Source: Actinopolyspora xinjiangensis (lineage in GTDB: Bacteria > Actinomycetota > Actinomycetes > Mycobacteriales > Pseudonocardiaceae). Taken from it: a stretch of 64,000 nucleotides of DNA. The notes below the pieces were generated by a model. It saw only the letters and a list, made by a program, of their open reading frames with translations, did no database searches and had not been told where the DNA came from. The position numbers and the translations under genes are program-made. The stretch lies in the NCBI RefSeq assembly GCF_900104475.1, contig NZ_FNJR01000012.1, positions 1 through 64,000 of the forward strand. The letters run 5' to 3'. Positions 1-8,965 of this stretch are shown piece by piece. Positions within the stretch are counted from its first letter, which is position 1. Each line of letters starts with the position of its first letter.

Positions 1-479
1 CGACGGGTCGGTTCGTCACGGGTGGTCCGATGGGTGACTGTGGTCTGACGGGCCGCAAGATCATTGTGGATACCTATGGTGGTATGGCGCGGCACGGTGG
101 TGGCGCGTTCTCGGGTAAGGACCCGTCGAAGGTGGACCGGTCGGCGGCGTACGCGACTCGGTGGGTGGCCAAGAACGCGGTGGCCGCGGGGTTGGCGAGC
201 CGGATCGAGGTGCAGACGGCGTACGCGATCGGTAAGGCGGCTCCGGTGGGACTGTTCGTGGAGACGTTCGGCACGGAGAACGTGGATCCGGTCAAGATTC
301 AGGCCGCGATCAACGAGGTGTTCGATCTGCGTCCGGCGGCGATCATTCGGGATCTGGACCTGTTGCGGCCGATCTACGCGCCGACGGCGGCCTACGGGCA
401 CTTCGGGCGTACGGATGTGGACCTGCCCTGGGAACGCACCGACCGGGCCGAAGCGCTCCGATCACTGGCCGATCGGTGA
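1..479 (+). CDS. metK: S-adenosylmethionine synthetase, 3' part
   Basis: C-terminal part of methionine adenosyltransferase, which makes S-adenosylmethionine from methionine and ATP in the cytoplasm. The open frame runs in from the window edge (codons from base 3) and ends at TGA 477-479. The family signature [20 protein letters not shown] is followed by [20 protein letters not shown], both near-invariant MetK blocks, and the C-terminal domain ends in the usual YGHFGR region. About 158 codons are present; the N-terminal half lies outside. It is the likely source of the methyl donor for the methylases elsewhere in the window, but there is no operon link. Identification is certain. Confidence 0.97.
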   Translation, partial: TGRFVTGGPMGDCGLTGRKIIVDTYGGMARHGGGAFSGKDPSKVDRSAAYATRWVAKNAVAAGLASRIEVQTAYAIGKAAPVGLFVETFGTENVDPVKIQAAINEVFDLRPAAIIRDLDLLRPIYAPTAAYGHFGRTDVDLPWERTDRAEALRSLADR

Positions 480-546
480 GCACTCCGGCCGCGCTGCCGA
501 TTCTCCGCATCCGCTCAGGCCGGGTTCGGGGTCAACTCCGCCCCGT

Positions 547-1839
547 TCACGGGACGGACGGCCGGAGCTTCGCGAGCTGGGGGACTCCGGGGGTGTCCGC
601 GGACCGCGTGCTCGCCTTCCCGGCCGTTCCGCAGAGCGCACTGCCCTGCAGAGCGGTGAGCCGCCGGTCGATGGGGTGGGGTTCGGGCAGCCCGTCGTCA
701 CCGAGCCGCTGGTACCTGGTCAGGTTCACGCCGTAGCTGAGCTGCCGTTCTCCGTCGGCACTGCGCAGCGCCAACGCGGACATGCCCCACACCGCGCCGT
801 CGTGACCCCACAGGGTTCCGCAGGCACCGGTCTCGAACCGCATCAGACCGAGGCCGTACCGCAGTGTCGGGCTTCCCGGCACCGCCACGGTTCGCCGCAT
901 CTGCGCGAGCGCGCTCTCGTCCAGCAGTTCTCCGCCCAGCAGTGCGTCGTAGAACCGGTTCAGATCGGATGGGGTGGAGATCAGTGCTCCCGCCGTGCGC
1001 CACGCGCTGGGGGTGTAGACGCTGTACTCCCCGCGCCGGTCCGGTTGGTGGTGCAACGCCTCGTAGGCCTTGCTGTTCGGTCCCGGGATGAACGGGTTGA
1101 ACCTGGGGAAGTAGGTGTGTCGTAGCCCGAGGGGGCGGATGATCTCGCGGGTGATGTATCGCTCGGGGGCCTGTCCGGTGACCTCGCGCAGCAGTTCACC
1201 GGCGATGACGTAGTTGGTGTTGGAGTAGGACCAGCTCTGTCCCGGCTCGTTGGTCGGGGGCTGTTCGAGGCCGGTCGTGATCAGCTCTTCGGGGGTGTGG
1301 TATCGGAACCGGTTCCGTTCCAGATCGGCCAGTGAGCCCCGAGTGGCCGACTCGAAGATCACGTGGTCGTAGTCGGCGATGCCGCCGGTGTGGTTCAGCA
1401 GCATTCGCACCGTGATCCGTTCGCCGCGCTCGCCGGGGAACAGGTCGGGCAGGTAGCGCCCGACCGGGGCGTCCAGCTCGACTCGCCCCGCCGAGACCTG
1501 CCGCAGCACGGCGGTCGCGGTGAACGTCTTCGTGATGCTGCCCACCCGGTGCCGGAAGTCGGCTCCCATCGGCCGCCCCGTGTGGGTGTCGGCGACTCCC
1601 GCCGCCCCGCTCCAGGTCCGTTCGCCCTGGCGCACCGCCGCCTGTATCCCGGGCATGCCGGCCTCGTGCACGGCTTCGAGCCGCCGCTGTAGTTCTTTCG
1701 AACTCGCCGCGGCCGTGGTGTCCGATTCGCCCGCCGGTTTCGCTTCGGGGGTGGCGGCGGTGACGGTGCCGGGAAGCATCACCGCCGCCGCCAGTCCCAC
1801 CGCCGTCAGTCCGCGTCGCAGTCCGCTGATCCCGCTCAT
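547..1839 (-). CDS. Secreted serine hydrolase, beta-lactamase / D-Ala-D-Ala carboxypeptidase family
   Basis: A 430-residue class C beta-lactamase-fold serine hydrolase. The SxxK nucleophile motif is SITK at about residues 101-104, the second motif is YSN in WSYSNTNY, and the third is HDG in WGHDGAVWG. An N-terminal twin-Arg then hydrophobic segment (about residues 8-28, ending AATPEA) looks like a signal peptide, so it probably acts outside the membrane on peptidoglycan or another ester/amide substrate. The ATG at 1839 is chosen because AAGGAG lies 5 nt upstream; an open frame extends to 1896 without a ribosome site. It is convergent with metK. Substrate cannot be told from sequence. Confidence 0.85.
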   Translation of the reverse strand: MSGISGLRRGLTAVGLAAAVMLPGTVTAATPEAKPAGESDTTAAASSKELQRRLEAVHEAGMPGIQAAVRQGERTWSGAAGVADTHTGRPMGADFRHRVGSITKTFTATAVLRQVSAGRVELDAPVGRYLPDLFPGERGERITVRMLLNHTGGIADYDHVIFESATRGSLADLERNRFRYHTPEELITTGLEQPPTNEPGQSWSYSNTNYVIAGELLREVTGQAPERYITREIIRPLGLRHTYFPRFNPFIPGPNSKAYEALHHQPDRRGEYSVYTPSAWRTAGALISTPSDLNRFYDALLGGELLDESALAQMRRTVAVPGSPTLRYGLGLMRFETGACGTLWGHDGAVWGMSALALRSADGERQLSYGVNLTRYQRLGDDGLPEPHPIDRRLTALQGSALCGTAGKASTRSADTPGVPQLAKLRPSVP

Positions 1840-1955
1840 CGCGCTCCTTGTGTCGGGAAAGATCGCTCTCGATTGAAACCGATCTCCCACCCGCACCGCA
1901 GCGTTATCACCGAATCATCGAGTGAGATCGTCCTTTCCGTTGCCTGGGTGGTTCC

Positions 1956-2080
1956 GTGGCGGAACCTCTCGCAAGGCTCTCGCCGCGGGTGCCCCGACCT
2001 CGGGTAGGTACTACACAACGTCGGGGCAGTCCTCGCGAGAGCCGCACGGGAGAACCCGCGGCGGTGCCGGTTGCTAGGGC
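1956..2080 (+). repeat. Dispersed ~120-bp repeat, copy 1
   Basis: Copy of an intergenic element found five times in the window. It opens with GGCGGAACCTCTCGC, has a central hairpin (CCCCGAC ... GTCGGGG enclosing GTAGGTACTAC), then GCGAGAGCC and GGAGAACCCGCGGCGGTGCC. It has no coding frame and lies between the divergent starts/ends of the serine hydrolase and trmL. It looks like a REP or MITE-type element; the family is not one I can name. Confidence 0.8.
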
Positions 2081-2107
2081 GGCCGGAGCTCGCCCTGCGC
2101 CGAAGGC

Positions 2108-2133
2108 GCGGCGATTTCTCGCGAAATCGCCGC
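2108..2133. terminator. Perfect 11-bp hairpin downstream of trmL
   Basis: GCGGCGATTTC and GAAATCGCCGC form a perfect 11-bp stem with a TCGC loop. It lies about 130 bp past the trmL stop on the minus strand. There is no T-run, which is common for actinobacterial terminators, so the terminator role is inferred. Confidence 0.5.
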
Positions 2134-2186
2134 CACGGAGACCGGTGGGGAAGCGACCTCGAGCGAGGCAGCTGGATCGTCTCCGG

Positions 2187-2202
2187 GTGCGTGAGTCGGA
2201 TG
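2187..2202 (+). repeat. 16-bp intergenic motif, copy 1 of 3
   Basis: GTGCGTGAGTCGGATG occurs here, at 21894 and at 43790, each time within about 110 bp of a copy of the 120-bp dispersed repeat. The function is unknown. Confidence 0.6.
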
Positions 2203-2260
2203 TGTCGCGAGGCAGCGGGGCACGGCGTAGGTCGGTCGAGCCGACGAGTTCCCGCGGCTC

Positions 2261-2716
2261 CTACGCGAAGCCCTGCTGGCGCCACGCCTCGTACACGGCC
2301 ACCGCCGCCGAGTTGGCGAGGTTCATCGAACGGATTCCCGGAACCATCGGAATACGTGCCCGGATCGTCTCGGGCCCTGATGGCAGCACCCCCTCGGGAA
2401 GCCCCACCGACTCGGGACCGAACAGCAGCACGTCGTCGGGACGGTAGTCGATCGTTTCGTACGAGCGTTCGGCCTGGACCGTGAAAGCGATGATCCGCCT
2501 CGGCTCGATGGCCTTCCACGCCGCGTCCAGATCCGGGTGCACCCGCAGCACGGCCTTGTCGTGGTAGTCGAGCCCCGCGCGCTTGAGGTCCGCGTCGTTG
2601 ACCCGGAATCCCAGTGGCTCGATCAGGTGCAGCGCGCTGCCCGCTCCGGCCACCATTCGGATCGCGTTTCCGGTGTTGCCGGGAATCTCGGGGTGGTAGA
2701 AGACGACGTGGAACAC
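2261..2716 (-). CDS. trmL: tRNA (cytidine(34)-2'-O)-methyltransferase
   Basis: SPOUT-family methyltransferase of 151 residues, the usual TrmL length. TrmL methylates the ribose of the wobble nucleotide in leucine tRNAs using S-adenosylmethionine. Visible hallmarks are the N-terminal FYHPEIPGNTGN, the mid block LLFGPESVGLP and the C-terminal SMNLANSAAVAVYE that forms the trefoil-knot cofactor site. The GTG at 2716 is chosen because GAAAGGAA lies just upstream and the protein then starts with the family-typical xFHVVFYHPEIPGN; the frame is open to 2974 but that extension has no family similarity. It is divergent from priA. Confidence 0.93.
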   Translation of the reverse strand: MFHVVFYHPEIPGNTGNAIRMVAGAGSALHLIEPLGFRVNDADLKRAGLDYHDKAVLRVHPDLDAAWKAIEPRRIIAFTVQAERSYETIDYRPDDVLLFGPESVGLPEGVLPSGPETIRARIPMVPGIRSMNLANSAAVAVYEAWRQQGFA

Positions 2717-2951
2717 TCGGATTCCTTTCGGACCCGCCGCTCGGGTGTTCACCGCGGACAAGGGAGGAGCCGGCCCGCGGAGTCGCCGACCGGCGCGAAC
2801 CGGTACGACCGTTCTTCCGGTAATCCTATGAGCGTGTTGCCGGGTGCGTTCGTCCGGCTCCCGGCACTCGCGCCCGGTGCGTGCCGAGAGGGGGTGCTGT
2901 CGGGGGCGGCTAAGGTGAAGTGCCGGACCGGTCGTGGTGTGGGAGGTGGCT

Positions 2952-5006
2952 ATGTCCGAATCCGGCGGGAACACCGCTCGCTCCGACGGCCGTTTCCGTT
3001 CCGGAACGCGTCGCCGGACCGTCGAACCCGCTCCGGAACTACCCGTGGCCAGGGTGCTCGTCGACGTCTCACCCCACCACCTCGACAGGCCGTTCGACTA
3101 CCTGGTTCCCAGCCACTTCGACGTCGACGCCGTGCCGGGTTGCCGGGTACGCGTGCGGTTCAACGGGCGCCTGTTGGACGGTTTTCTGCTGGAACGGCTG
3201 GCCGAGTCGGACTACCGGGGCCGGTTGGCCTGGTTGCAGCGGGTCGTCTCGTCCGAACCGGTGCTGGCGGGGGAGCTGCTCGAACTCGTCCGCGCGGTCG
3301 CCCGCCGGTACGCGGGTACGTTGAACGACGTCGCCCGGCTGGCGGTGCCACCGCGCCACGCCCGGGTGGAGAACGAGGCCGCCCCGGAGCGTCCGGACGA
3401 GCCGCCCGAGCCTCCCGAAGCCTCCGCCTGGTCCCGATACGAGCACGGTGCCGCCTTCCTGCGGGCGGTGCGCGAGGGCAGACCGGCCCGCGCCGTCTGG
3501 CAGGCGTTGCCCGACGAGGACTGGCCGGTCAGGTTGGCCGAACTCGCCGCCACCGCTGCCGTCGGGGGTCGTCCGGTGATCCTGGTCGTGCCCGATCACC
3601 GTGATCTGGCGCGGTTGACGGGGGCCTGCGCGGCCTCGGTCGGTGACCGGCGGATGGTCTCGTTGTCCTCCGAATTGGGGCAGGCCGAGCGCTATCGCCG
3701 CTGGCTGGCGGTGCGGCGCGGTGACGTTCGGATCGTCGTCGGCACCCGTGCCGCGATGTTCGCCCCGGTGGTTCCGCGACCGGGGCTGATGGTGGTCTGG
3801 GACGACGGTGATCAGCAGCATCTCTACCCCACGGCTCCCTATCCGCACGTCCGCGACGTGCTGACGCATCGCGCTCACAGCACCGGATCGGCGTTGCTGA
3901 TCGGTGGGTTCGCCCGCACGGCGGAGGCGGAGCTGCTGGTCGAGTCCGGATGGGCGGGCGAGATACTCGCCGACCGGGCCGAGGTGCGCGCTGCCGCTCC
4001 TCGGGTGACCGCCATCGGTGAGGACGACACCCAGCTGGCCAGGGATCCCACCGTCCGCTCCGCCCGGCTTCCGTCGATCGCCTTCGAGGCGGTGAGGCAG
4101 TCGTTGCGCGACGGCGCTCCGGTGCTGGTTCAGGTCCCCCGCAAGGGATACATGCCCGCGTTGGCCTGCGCTCGGTGCGGTGAGCGCGCCACCTGCAGGC
4201 AGTGTGCGGGTCCGCTGTCCGTCGCGGCCGGAACCGGGCGGGACGACCCGAACCCACCGGTCTGCCGCTGGTGTGGCGTGGCGGAGGCGAGGTTTCGCTG
4301 CGTGAGTTGCGGAAACGACCGGCTGCGCGCCGTGGTGATCGGTGCCGCGCGTACCGCCGAGGAGCTGAGCAGGGCCTTCGGTGGGGTGACCGTGCGGACC
4401 TCGGGGGGCGAGCGGGCGCTGGATCACGTTCCGGCGGGCCCCGCGCTGGTGGTGGCCACTCCCGGCGTCGAGCCCACCGTGGCCGGTGGCTACGGCGCGG
4501 CGCTGCTGCTGGACGCCAGGGCCATGTTGTCCAGGCCCGAGCTGCGCGCGGGGGAGCAGGCGCTGCGTCGGTGGTTCGCCGCGGCGGCCATGGTGCGCCC
4601 CGCCGGCAGTGGTGGCCGGGTCGTGGTGCTGGCCGAATCCGAGCTGGCACCGGTGCAGGCGTTGATGCGGTGGGATCCCTCCTGGTACGCGGCGCGAGAG
4701 CTCGTCGGTCGTGCCGAACTCGGATATCCCCCCGCCAAACGGGTCGCTTCGGTCGACGGCTCCCCGGAGGCCGTGGGGGAACTGCTCGACGGGGTGTCGC
4801 TGCCCGAGGGCGGTGAAGTGTTGGGGCCGGTACCGCTGGGAGAGGTGAACGAGGAGGGCGAAGCCGAACGCGAGCGGGCGCTGCTGCGCGTCGACCGGGC
4901 GCGGGGTCGGTCGTTGGCGGAGGCGCTCTACCAGGCGCAGGTGGAGCGTGGGCGAAGCGGCGCTGGTCCCGTCCGAGTGCAGCTGGATCCGCTCGAACCG
5001 ATCTGA
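2952..5006 (+). CDS. priA: Primosomal protein N', helicase-motif-deficient actinobacterial form
   Basis: A 684-residue PriA-like replication-restart protein. The N-terminal 3'-DNA-binding domain (HHLDRPFDYLVP, about residues 40-51) is clear, and the zinc cluster is present as CARCGERATCRQC and CRWCG...CVSCG. The helicase core is degenerate: no Walker A Gly-Lys-Thr follows the first strand (ILVVPDH), and the DEEH position reads VVWDDGDQQH. Actinobacterial PriA proteins are known to have lost these motifs, so it probably acts as a DNA-binding scaffold that recruits other restart factors instead of an ATPase. ATG 2952 has GGGAGG about 6 nt upstream; an in-frame alternative at 2934 does not. Confidence 0.9.
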   Translation: MSESGGNTARSDGRFRSGTRRRTVEPAPELPVARVLVDVSPHHLDRPFDYLVPSHFDVDAVPGCRVRVRFNGRLLDGFLLERLAESDYRGRLAWLQRVVSSEPVLAGELLELVRAVARRYAGTLNDVARLAVPPRHARVENEAAPERPDEPPEPPEASAWSRYEHGAAFLRAVREGRPARAVWQALPDEDWPVRLAELAATAAVGGRPVILVVPDHRDLARLTGACAASVGDRRMVSLSSELGQAERYRRWLAVRRGDVRIVVGTRAAMFAPVVPRPGLMVVWDDGDQQHLYPTAPYPHVRDVLTHRAHSTGSALLIGGFARTAEAELLVESGWAGEILADRAEVRAAAPRVTAIGEDDTQLARDPTVRSARLPSIAFEAVRQSLRDGAPVLVQVPRKGYMPALACARCGERATCRQCAGPLSVAAGTGRDDPNPPVCRWCGVAEARFRCVSCGNDRLRAVVIGAARTAEELSRAFGGVTVRTSGGERALDHVPAGPALVVATPGVEPTVAGGYGAALLLDARAMLSRPELRAGEQALRRWFAAAAMVRPAGSGGRVVVLAESELAPVQALMRWDPSWYAARELVGRAELGYPPAKRVASVDGSPEAVGELLDGVSLPEGGEVLGPVPLGEVNEEGEAERERALLRVDRARGRSLAEALYQAQVERGRSGAGPVRVQLDPLEPI

Positions 5007-5231
5007 TCGTGGCCGGCCCCCGCTCGCCGCTGCCGTGGTGGCCCTGACTTCCCGGCGCGGGCGGGAGCGGTGTCGGGCGGTGGTGCGCCGCGCCGGACTC
5101 GCCCGGGCGGGGAGAGCACGTGGGAACCGGAGGTGGGTCGCGTGAGGCTGGTTTCGCCACCGGCCCGCCGCGGCATGCGGGGAACCGGCTGCTCGTCCCG
5201 GCGGGGTCGGTTCGGTCCGGTGGCTGTTCCG

Positions 5232-6347
5232 TCAGTCCCGGGGTTCGTAGGCCGCCGCCCGTTCGGAGTACCGCGGTGCCGGTGTGCGAGGGCTGTCCGA
5301 GGGGTAGGAGATCACTTCGGGGTCGCCGTCCGAGGTGTAGCGAGTGGACGGGTTGGCCGCGAGTTTGTCCAGCCAGGCCGTCGAACCGAATTTCGCGGAC
5401 TCCCCTTCGCCGGACTGCGACCGGATACGGGGAACGTTCAGCGGGTCGAAGCGTTGCGTGAAGGGTGCGGGAGCGGGGCGAGCCCCGACGAGCAGCACCG
5501 CGTCGTGCCGGTAGCGGACACCGTCGGCCTCACCGGAGCGGGCCAGTTCCTCCCGGTCGGGGTGCACCCCGTGCGGCAGGGCGATGGTGTTCACCTCGGC
5601 CTCGGGAACCGCTTCGGTGATCTCGCGCCGCATCCCGGCGATCTGGTGCCTCACCTCCGAGGCCGAACTCCGCGAAAGGGTAGGATGATCCAGTGTGTGG
5701 TTGCCGAGTTCGAAGCCGTGCTCGTGCAGCCAGCGCATGCTCCGCGCGGCGTTCTCCCCGCCGAACGGTGGGTTGGTGATGTAGAACGAGGCGGTGGCCG
5801 GGAAGTCCCGGTGCTGTTCGGACACTTCGCGGAGGATGGCCACGGCGGTGTTCGCCGCCGGTTCTCCCGAGGAGTCCAACCGGAACTGGGTGGTCGAGGC
5901 GTCGTCGAAGGTGAGAACCACCGGATGTTTGCCCGCCGGGATGTCGATCCGACCGTTGGCGTAGTCCGTCGTGGTGATCGGCACGTAGTCCTCCGCCGCC
6001 AGCCTGCGGAGCTCGGCCCGGAACTGCTCCGGGGTGCGGTCGTAGACGCTGGTGGGGTCCGGGGTGATCCGGTGGTACATCAGCACGGGGATTCTGCCCA
6101 GCTCGTTGGCGCCTACCTCGGCGGGGGAGGGAGGCGGAGAGCTCGTCGGTTCGGTGGTCGTGGACGCCGCCGGAGGGCCACCGGTGCGTTGCGGAGCTCC
6201 CGAAGACCCCTGCGTGGCACATCCGCTCGTCGTCAGCAGTCCGATCGCGACGGTCGAGGCGAGCAGCACGCGCAGTCTGTTGGGCGTTCCTCGTGACCTT
6301 GACAAGGCTGTGCCGTTTAATTCCCACGTTAGTGCCATAGATTTCAC
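5232..6347 (-). CDS. Polysaccharide deacetylase (NodB homology), probable lipoprotein
   Basis: Carbohydrate esterase 4-type deacetylase of up to 371 residues. The metal site is visible as VVLTFDDA and NHTLDHPTLS (H-x3-H), following RIPVLMYHRI. The N-terminus has a hydrophobic segment and a Cys (LLTTSGCATQ), so export and lipid anchoring are likely, followed by a Ser/Thr/Pro-rich linker to about residue 95. It would deacetylate cell-wall or capsule sugars. The GTG at 6347 lacks a good ribosome site and the start could be further in (up to about 12 residues). It is divergent from the DUF4015 glycosidase across a 149-bp gap, suggesting shared envelope function. Confidence 0.88.
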   Translation of the reverse strand: MKSMALTWELNGTALSRSRGTPNRLRVLLASTVAIGLLTTSGCATQGSSGAPQRTGGPPAASTTTEPTSSPPPSPAEVGANELGRIPVLMYHRITPDPTSVYDRTPEQFRAELRRLAAEDYVPITTTDYANGRIDIPAGKHPVVLTFDDASTTQFRLDSSGEPAANTAVAILREVSEQHRDFPATASFYITNPPFGGENAARSMRWLHEHGFELGNHTLDHPTLSRSSASEVRHQIAGMRREITEAVPEAEVNTIALPHGVHPDREELARSGEADGVRYRHDAVLLVGARPAPAPFTQRFDPLNVPRIRSQSGEGESAKFGSTAWLDKLAANPSTRYTSDGDPEVISYPSDSPRTPAPRYSERAAAYEPRD

Positions 6348-6496
6348 ACTGTAGAGAAAGGCAAGCCGGTTTTGGTTACTCCATGCCGGTCATTGCTCGA
6401 ACCGGTATTACCTGCCACCGTGAATCACGACGTTTTGCCGCGATCTGCGAGCGGCACCGCGTCGGCCTACCGTGGTGGATCAGATGAGGTGACACG

Positions 6497-8155
6497 ATGG
6501 TTGATCCGACGCCAGAAAACAGCGACGACAACGAAACGTCAGCGAGCGAACACAACGAGGAGCGGGACTCGGGTCCTTCCCGGCAGCGTCGTGGCAGGCG
6601 TGCTTCGCTGGGAAAGATCGCCATGACGGTCGGTGGACTGCTGCTCGTGGTCGGCGGTATCTGGGTGACGAACCTGCTCACCGCGCAACGTCCCGCCGTG
6701 CGCGGGCTGCCCGACCATCCGCTCACCCCCGCGGCCGTCACGGAGGGGGACGTCCGGGTGGAGACGGACTCCCCGGAGAAGGTCAGGGCCAGCATCGACG
6801 GGAATACCGTGCCCGTCCGGGTGCGGGACGGTACGGCACTGCTGCGGCCGAGCGAGTTGTCCGAGGGGAGCCACGAGCTGCGCGTCGAGCTGCCCTCCGG
6901 GGCGTTGCCCTGGAACAGGACCCTGACCGAGAGTTTCGAGGTGGACGCCAGCCCTCCCGAGTTGCGGCTTCCGGAGACCGTCAACAGCGAGTCCTTCTCG
7001 GACCCGGTCACCATCTCCGGGACGGCGGAGGGCGCCTCCCGGGTCACCATCGGTGGGAAGGAGGTTCCGCTCGACGGTTCCGGTCGGTTCAGCCGGGAGC
7101 TGGGCGACCCGGCCGCGAGTGTGACCGTCGAGGCCGCCGACCGGGCGGGCAACACGACCTCGACCGAGGTCAGGGTCGAAGTGGACCACCCCGGTATGCG
7201 GGCGGTGCACATGACCGGTCTGGCCTGGTCCAGCGATCAGCTCCGCGAGCCGGTGCTGCGCATGGCGCGGCAGGGACTCATCGACACGGTGGAACTGGAC
7301 ATAAAGGACGAGAGTGGCGAGGTTCAGTACGACTCCGCCGTGCCGCTGGCCGAGCGGATCGGGGCGGACAAGGGCTACTACGACGCTCGTCGCGCCATCG
7401 ACCGGCTGCACGACATGGGTGTACGGGTGGTGGGCAGGCTCGTGGCGTTCAAGGACCCGGTCCTGGCCGAGGCCGCCTGGAAGGCAGGCAACCGGGACCA
7501 GGTGGTACGCACCGCCTCCGGCGGTCCCTACAACGGCGGTTACGGTGACTACTCGTTCACCAACTTCGCGAATCCCACGGTGCGCGATTACAACATCGAC
7601 ATCGCCGCCGAGGCGGCCCGGCTCGGTTTCGACGACGTTCTCTACGACTACGTGCGCAGGCCGGACGGCGATCGGAGCGGAATGCGGTTCGCCGGGCTGG
7701 AGAAAACGCCCTCCGAAAGCATCGCGGGATTTCTGCGGCAGTCCCGGGAACGACTCCGCGAACACGGCACCTATCTGGGAGCATCGGTGTTCGGCATCAC
7801 CGTGACCAGGCCGGAATCGGTCGGGCAGAACATTCCGAAGATCGCGGAATACGTCGACTACGTGGCTCCGATGATCTATCCCTCGCACTGGGGCCCCGGT
7901 GAGTACGATGTGGCCGATCCCAACAACGAGCCCTACAAGATCGTGCGGCGCTCGTTGCGGGACTGGCGTGGGACGGTCGACGGAACCGGATCCGAGGTGA
8001 TTCCGTGGTTGCAGGACTTCAGCCTCGGGGTGCACTACGGTCCGGGGAAGGTCTCGGCCCAGATCGCGGCCACCAAGGACAACGGGATCGACTCCTTCCT
8101 GCTGTGGTCCCCGAGCTGCGACTACACCCAGGCCGCGCTGTCGGCCGCCCCCTGA
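6497..8155 (+). CDS. Membrane-anchored putative glycoside hydrolase, DUF4015 family
   Basis: A 552-residue protein with a charged cytoplasmic N-terminus (about 1-40), one transmembrane segment (MTVGGLLLVVGGIWVTNLL, about 44-62), then an Ig-like beta region rich in Gly/Val (about 90-230), then a C-terminal TIM-barrel-like DUF4015 domain. Typical barrel motifs are VELDIKDESGEVQY, DDVLYDYVRRPDGD and YVAPMIYPSHWG. The family is annotated as putative glycosyl hydrolase; no substrate is proven. ATG 6497 has GAGGTG upstream. The next plus-strand gene is def, separated by a strong hairpin. Confidence 0.83.
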   Translation: MVDPTPENSDDNETSASEHNEERDSGPSRQRRGRRASLGKIAMTVGGLLLVVGGIWVTNLLTAQRPAVRGLPDHPLTPAAVTEGDVRVETDSPEKVRASIDGNTVPVRVRDGTALLRPSELSEGSHELRVELPSGALPWNRTLTESFEVDASPPELRLPETVNSESFSDPVTISGTAEGASRVTIGGKEVPLDGSGRFSRELGDPAASVTVEAADRAGNTTSTEVRVEVDHPGMRAVHMTGLAWSSDQLREPVLRMARQGLIDTVELDIKDESGEVQYDSAVPLAERIGADKGYYDARRAIDRLHDMGVRVVGRLVAFKDPVLAEAAWKAGNRDQVVRTASGGPYNGGYGDYSFTNFANPTVRDYNIDIAAEAARLGFDDVLYDYVRRPDGDRSGMRFAGLEKTPSESIAGFLRQSRERLREHGTYLGASVFGITVTRPESVGQNIPKIAEYVDYVAPMIYPSHWGPGEYDVADPNNEPYKIVRRSLRDWRGTVDGTGSEVIPWLQDFSLGVHYGPGKVSAQIAATKDNGIDSFLLWSPSCDYTQAALSAAP

Positions 8156-8283
8156 CCGAGCCCGTCCGGTTCGACGGCGGGTAGGGCGCGGTGGCGCGTT
8201 GGAAGGACGTCCCGCCCGCTCGCGCTCCGGGGCGCACCGGGCATCCGACGAGTGTGCGCCCGCGGTTTTCCGAGAGGGCGCCT

Positions 8284-8326
8284 CGGTTTTCGTGACGGAA
8301 CCCACACGGTTCCGCCACGAAAACCG
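8284..8326. terminator. Long hairpin after the DUF4015 gene
   Basis: Arms 8285-8302 and 8308-8325 pair over 18 bp with a single mismatch and a CACAC loop; a flanking C-G pair extends it to 19 bp. It lies 130 bp past the glycosidase stop and about 90 bp before def, so it most likely separates the two units. The strand ends with AAAACC and not a T-run, so a regulatory or bidirectional role is also possible. Confidence 0.6.
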
Positions 8327-8414
8327 TTGTCGTCGGTGCCCCGTCTCGGAGCGCCGCCCCGGCGCCACGGCCCTGGACCGGATCTCCGGTACCCCACGAT
8401 CCTGGAGAGCGAGT

Positions 8415-8963
8415 GTGAGTGTCCGGCCGATTCGTCTTCTCGGGGACCCGGTGCTGCGGAACGGTTCCGCCGAGGTCGTCGACTTCGACAGGCAGCTCCG
8501 GGGGCTCGTGCGCGACCTCTGGGACACGATGGAGAGCAGTGGCGGCGCGGGACTCGCCGCCCCCCAGCTGGGCGAACCGCTGCTGGTGTTCACCTATCAT
8601 TGTGCCGGGCATGCCGGGCATCTGGTGAATCCTTCGCTGTATCCGCTCGGTGAGCAGAAGCACGACGCCCCCGAGGGGTGTCTTTCCGTTCCGGGAGCCG
8701 ATCGGGTGTGCCCGCGGTACCGCACCGTGCTCGTTCGGGGGTGGAACATGCACGGCGAACCCGTCGAGGTCGCCGGTTCGGAACTGCTGGCCCGGTGTTT
8801 GCAGCACGAGACCGATCATCTACACGGGGTGATCTTCCTCGACCGGCTCGACGAGTGTTCCCAGCCGTCCCGGACGGGACGGGGACCGGCGGAATCGCCC
8901 CTGGGCGAGGCCGGGCCGGTGACCGAGCAAGACCCGCAATCGTCGTTCGGAGGACTGCACTAG
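8415..8963 (+). CDS. def: Peptide deformylase
   Basis: A 182-residue metalloenzyme that removes the formyl group from new polypeptides. All three family motifs are present: [14 protein letters not shown] and HETDH (metal ligands Cys and two His, with catalytic Glu). GTG 8415 is chosen because GGAGAG precedes it and the protein then starts with the typical [13 protein letters not shown]; the open frame runs upstream to 8199 without family similarity. Its stop is 2 nt before fmt, so it is translationally tied to the enzyme that adds the formyl group. The C-terminal 25 residues are Pro/Ser-rich and probably disordered. Confidence 0.96.
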   Translation: MSVRPIRLLGDPVLRNGSAEVVDFDRQLRGLVRDLWDTMESSGGAGLAAPQLGEPLLVFTYHCAGHAGHLVNPSLYPLGEQKHDAPEGCLSVPGADRVCPRYRTVLVRGWNMHGEPVEVAGSELLARCLQHETDHLHGVIFLDRLDECSQPSRTGRGPAESPLGEAGPVTEQDPQSSFGGLH

Positions 8964-8965
8964 AC

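Noticed and set aside
64-1125. Long plus-strand open frame across metK and the serine hydrolase
   Set aside because: It is Arg-rich and antisense or out of frame to two well-identified genes.
6297-6325. TTGACA inside the deacetylase 5' end as a promoter for the DUF4015 gene
   Set aside because: No acceptable -10 at 16-19 nt was found, and it lies in the coding region of the other gene.
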